Assembly (NCBI RefSeq): GCF_030817275.1
Contig: NZ_JAUSZD010000002.1
Span: 7,424,001 to 7,488,000 of the forward strand
Direction: 5' to 3'
Length of the DNA: 64,000 bases
Origin: Paenibacillus sp. V4I7
GTDB taxonomy: Bacteria; Bacillota; Bacilli; Paenibacillales; NBRC-103111
Made by a program: the position numbers and the translations under genes. The notes under the pieces are model-generated. The model did no database searches and was not told the origin of the DNA. It was given only the letters and a program-made list of their open reading frames with translations. How positions within the stretch are numbered: the first letter of the stretch is position 1; every line of letters starts with the position of its first letter. Shown piece by piece: positions 61,675 to 64,000 of this stretch.

Positions 61675-64000
61675 ATGGGGAATTGGAATGTTTTTACGAA
61701 AAAAGGGATCACCGTGCTGCTTGCAGCCTTCTTACTTGTGTCTCTGCAGGGTCCTGCACCATCTTATGCAGCCGAAGTGAATGCTGAGGTTCCGAAGGTC
61801 ATTGAGAAGACATCACCTTCTGTTGTAGCCATTATTGGAAAGCCTTCATCTGATTCGGATAAATCCTTAGACATGAACCGCTTTAATCTCGCGCACGGCA
61901 CGGGTGTTATTGTGGAATCGAACGGTGTCATCGTGACGAATGCGCATGTGGTCAAAGATATGAAGAATATCGTCGTCGTTACATCGAACGGGACAACGTA
62001 TAATGGACGTGCAACGAATATCGACGAGGAGAGCGATTTAGCCTTGGTCAAAATCGATGCCACTGGCTTATCGCCTGCGAAATTCGCCTCTTCTTCCGAT
62101 ATTAAAGTGGGTGAAACCGTAGCCGCAATCGGGACTCCGATTTCTTTTGCCCTAAGGAACTCCGTCACCGTTGGGATTGTCAGCGGGCTTGACCGCTCTG
62201 TGAACTCGCAATATCAGCTTATTCAAACGGATGCGGCGATTAACCCTGGTAACAGCGGGGGCGCGTTGATCAACATGAATGGCGAAGTTATTGGTATTAA
62301 TACGATGAAGTATGCGGATTTCGGCGTCGAAAATCTCGGGTTTGCGATTCCGGTGGATACTGTTAAATATGTATTAAAGCACTTTCAACTTTACGGCAAA
62401 GTAAAACGTACTTATCTCGGTCTGGAGTTGGAAGAAAGCTGGGAAGCGGTTGTTGGTTTACCAAGTTCTACGGGTTTAAGAGTTGCTTACGTAGATCCAG
62501 ATTCACCAGCGGCTGGGGCTGGCATTCAGCAAGATGATCTATTCGTATCGATCGGTGCAAGTAAAGTGAAGACGCTGGTGGATTACAATGAGGCGATTAA
62601 GAAGTATTTGCCGGGTGAAGCGATTGAATTAACGATTCAGTCTGGTAGTTCCACCAAATCGAAGTCGGTTACACTCGGAGAAGCGCAGCATCAGGAAACG
62701 ATACGTACGCAGGACGCTGAGGGATCTTATTTGGATGCGGACCGCGGCAAAACGAAAATCGGCGACAGCCACTATGGATGGTCCATGAAATACCCCGCGG
62801 GCTTAGTGAAAGGTCATCAGTCTGATGATGGCGACTCCGTCAGTTTCGTGGATGCGAAGGGGGATTTCTCCCTAACGATTCAAGTAGAAGGCAATCAAAG
62901 CGACGAACTGTCACCTTCGGCACTTCTGAACCGATTGGTTAGTGAGGATGAGGACGATTATTCCGGCGCGGCTTCAACCATTTTGGAGCGTCAGTATGTG
63001 AAGCGTGAAGGTAATCCCTATGCCAAAATTGTCGGTCGTTCAGGGGATGAAGGATATATCCAGACCCGTGGATACCTTCACCAAGGCAGCTTATATACGG
63101 TGCAATTATTTGTATCAAAAGAGCATTACAATAACAATTTTAAGCAAAATAGCTACAACGATCTGTTGGATAGTTTCAAGCTTTCCTTTAATGATAAGGA
63201 TGAGTCGCTTAAAGACATTTCTGTCTACTCTGGCGGCAATACAACTTATACGAATGAGTATGGCTTATCCTTTGATTTGCCCTCCAATTGGCAGCAAGGC
63301 GGTTATACGGCCGGCTCCTCCTTCTTTAGTGATGACTATTCCCAAATGCTTCAAGTCAGCGTAACCTCTGCCTCCTCCGGTGATACGCTGGGAGCGTGGG
63401 TGGATCGTCAGCGCAAACAGTTTGAAGAGGCATATGCACCTAGTTACCGCAGTATGGAAGAACCCGAGGAGCTGACTTTAGCCGGTGTGCCTGCTCTGAA
63501 AGTAAGCTATGCAAGTACGTTAGGCAATAAGTGGAGTGCGGGCTATTCCCTCTTTTTTATCAAGGATAAGTATAAATATGAGGTGGACGTGAGCTATCCG
63601 CAAGAGGAAGAGGGGGCAGCGCTTGAGGATCTCTTGAAAACCTTAACGGCTACCATCAAAGTGGACAAAGACAGCATGGATCAAGAGCTTGGCTTCATTC
63701 AGGATCTGGATGAACTCATGGATCCGAATCGTACAGTTACTTACAAAAATGAGAAGTTCAAATACACGCTGCAAATTCCAGAGATCTGGACCAGCAGCAA
63801 CTCGTACGATAACAAAGATCAAGTGAATAAGACGTTCCTCTTCACAGGCGGGTACTTGAGCGTTGGTGCAGAGACGAAAACGACTTACGAAGAGATGGTT
63901 AAAGAGGAAGATGCCGCTCAGAAGAAAAGTCACGATAACGATAATGACTATACGTTTACCGATACGGAAATCTCGCTTTTTGGTGATGTGAAAGCCAAAA
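61675..64000 (+). CDS. HtrA/DegP-like secreted serine protease (partial, 3' end missing)
   Basis: 775 codons are visible and the frame stays open at the window end. N-terminal signal sequence about 1-32 (VLLAAFLLVSLQGPAPSYA). Trypsin-like domain with triad H91 (VTNAHVV), D121 (ESDLALV) and S194 (INPGNSGGAL), then a PDZ domain about 235-320 (GLELEESWEAVVG, GLRVAYVDPDSPAAGAGI). After that come at least three related beta-rich segments starting with YGWSMKYP, YGLSFDLPSNWQQ and FKYTLQIPEIW, resembling PsbP-like repeats and absent from classic HtrA. Extracellular quality-control protease with extra binding modules (inference). GAGAGGAAC precedes the ATG. Confidence 0.88.
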   Translation, partial: MGNWNVFTKKGITVLLAAFLLVSLQGPAPSYAAEVNAEVPKVIEKTSPSVVAIIGKPSSDSDKSLDMNRFNLAHGTGVIVESNGVIVTNAHVVKDMKNIVVVTSNGTTYNGRATNIDEESDLALVKIDATGLSPAKFASSSDIKVGETVAAIGTPISFALRNSVTVGIVSGLDRSVNSQYQLIQTDAAINPGNSGGALINMNGEVIGINTMKYADFGVENLGFAIPVDTVKYVLKHFQLYGKVKRTYLGLELEESWEAVVGLPSSTGLRVAYVDPDSPAAGAGIQQDDLFVSIGASKVKTLVDYNEAIKKYLPGEAIELTIQSGSSTKSKSVTLGEAQHQETIRTQDAEGSYLDADRGKTKIGDSHYGWSMKYPAGLVKGHQSDDGDSVSFVDAKGDFSLTIQVEGNQSDELSPSALLNRLVSEDEDDYSGAASTILERQYVKREGNPYAKIVGRSGDEGYIQTRGYLHQGSLYTVQLFVSKEHYNNNFKQNSYNDLLDSFKLSFNDKDESLKDISVYSGGNTTYTNEYGLSFDLPSNWQQGGYTAGSSFFSDDYSQMLQVSVTSASSGDTLGAWVDRQRKQFEEAYAPSYRSMEEPEELTLAGVPALKVSYASTLGNKWSAGYSLFFIKDKYKYEVDVSYPQEEEGAALEDLLKTLTATIKVDKDSMDQELGFIQDLDELMDPNRTVTYKNEKFKYTLQIPEIWTSSNSYDNKDQVNKTFLFTGGYLSVGAETKTTYEEMVKEEDAAQKKSHDNDNDYTFTDTEISLFGDVKAK

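Overview
The window looks like a chromosomal segment of a low-to-moderate-GC, spore-former-type Gram-positive, most likely a Paenibacillaceae member (Paenibacillus-like). Pointers are strong GGAGG-type ribosome sites with many TTG/GTG starts, a GlpP-antiterminator glycerol regulon, a copper-amine-oxidase stalk-domain protein, DUF4832 and DUF4956 proteins, several OmpR-type two-component systems and a Fur box. There is no rRNA, tRNA, CRISPR array, transposase or prophage. The genus is inferred from gene content, not proven.

Region 1-6.0 kb is an envelope polysaccharide cluster on + (HEAT-repeat protein, processive GT2, membrane-anchored TIM-barrel glycosidase-like protein, alpha-barrel glycosidase-like protein broken by one in-frame TAA). 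Region 6.2-9.2 kb has two secreted or anchored proteins on - and a decayed DUF4956 gene. Region 9.2-15.9 kb is a sugar-type catabolic locus: L-asparaginase-II-family gene (frameshifted), ABC sugar-binding lipoprotein (frameshifted), two permeases, CutC and a ROK repressor, tied together by a repeated operator-like motif.

Region 16-29.6 kb is a mosaic of small regulated units: a PadR/MFS efflux pair, DUF2306, a three-gene TmrB-like/DHFR operon, an MFS pump followed by a response regulator and kinase, a small unannotated transcription unit on -, YjbR/DUF2500/GNAT, M42 peptidase, an MBL hydrolase with a TetR repressor, and AlkA. Region 29.8-36 kb holds a ribosomal-protection-type GTPase and the glycerol locus glpP-glpK-glpD. 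Two leaders there share a GGAGAC(T)AGGAGA box directly before a terminator, which fits GlpP antitermination, with glpP apparently under its own control.

Region 36-46 kb contains a TVP38-type membrane protein, a LysR/aroA divergent pair, a striking ArsR-type HTH fused to a GyrB-type ATPase domain lacking the catalytic Glu (39.6-40.7 kb), DUF421, SDR, DinB and a YafY/WYL regulator. Region 46-64 kb has M29 aminopeptidase, glutaminyl-tRNA synthetase (unusual in Bacilli), an SRPBCC protein, a two-component system with a 31-residue-repeat secreted protein and a DM13 protein, an HTH_42/DUF72 divergent pair, a Fur-controlled siderophore-binding lipoprotein, DUF2294, a structured leader before an FdhF/YdeP molybdoenzyme plus fdhD, and an HtrA-like secreted protease cut by the window end.

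Small repeats are a theme: a 46-nt element present at two loci (three hairpin units) in 5' UTRs of unrelated genes, 10- and 11-nt minisatellites, paired GTTTTTC/GAAAAAC hairpins, and dispersed TTGTA/TACAA palindromes in four intergenic spots. Four genes between 4.1 and 12.1 kb are broken and none elsewhere, which points either to a decaying stretch or to local sequence error. The best candidate for something undescribed is the HTH-GyrB fusion with its 34-bp palindromic operator.
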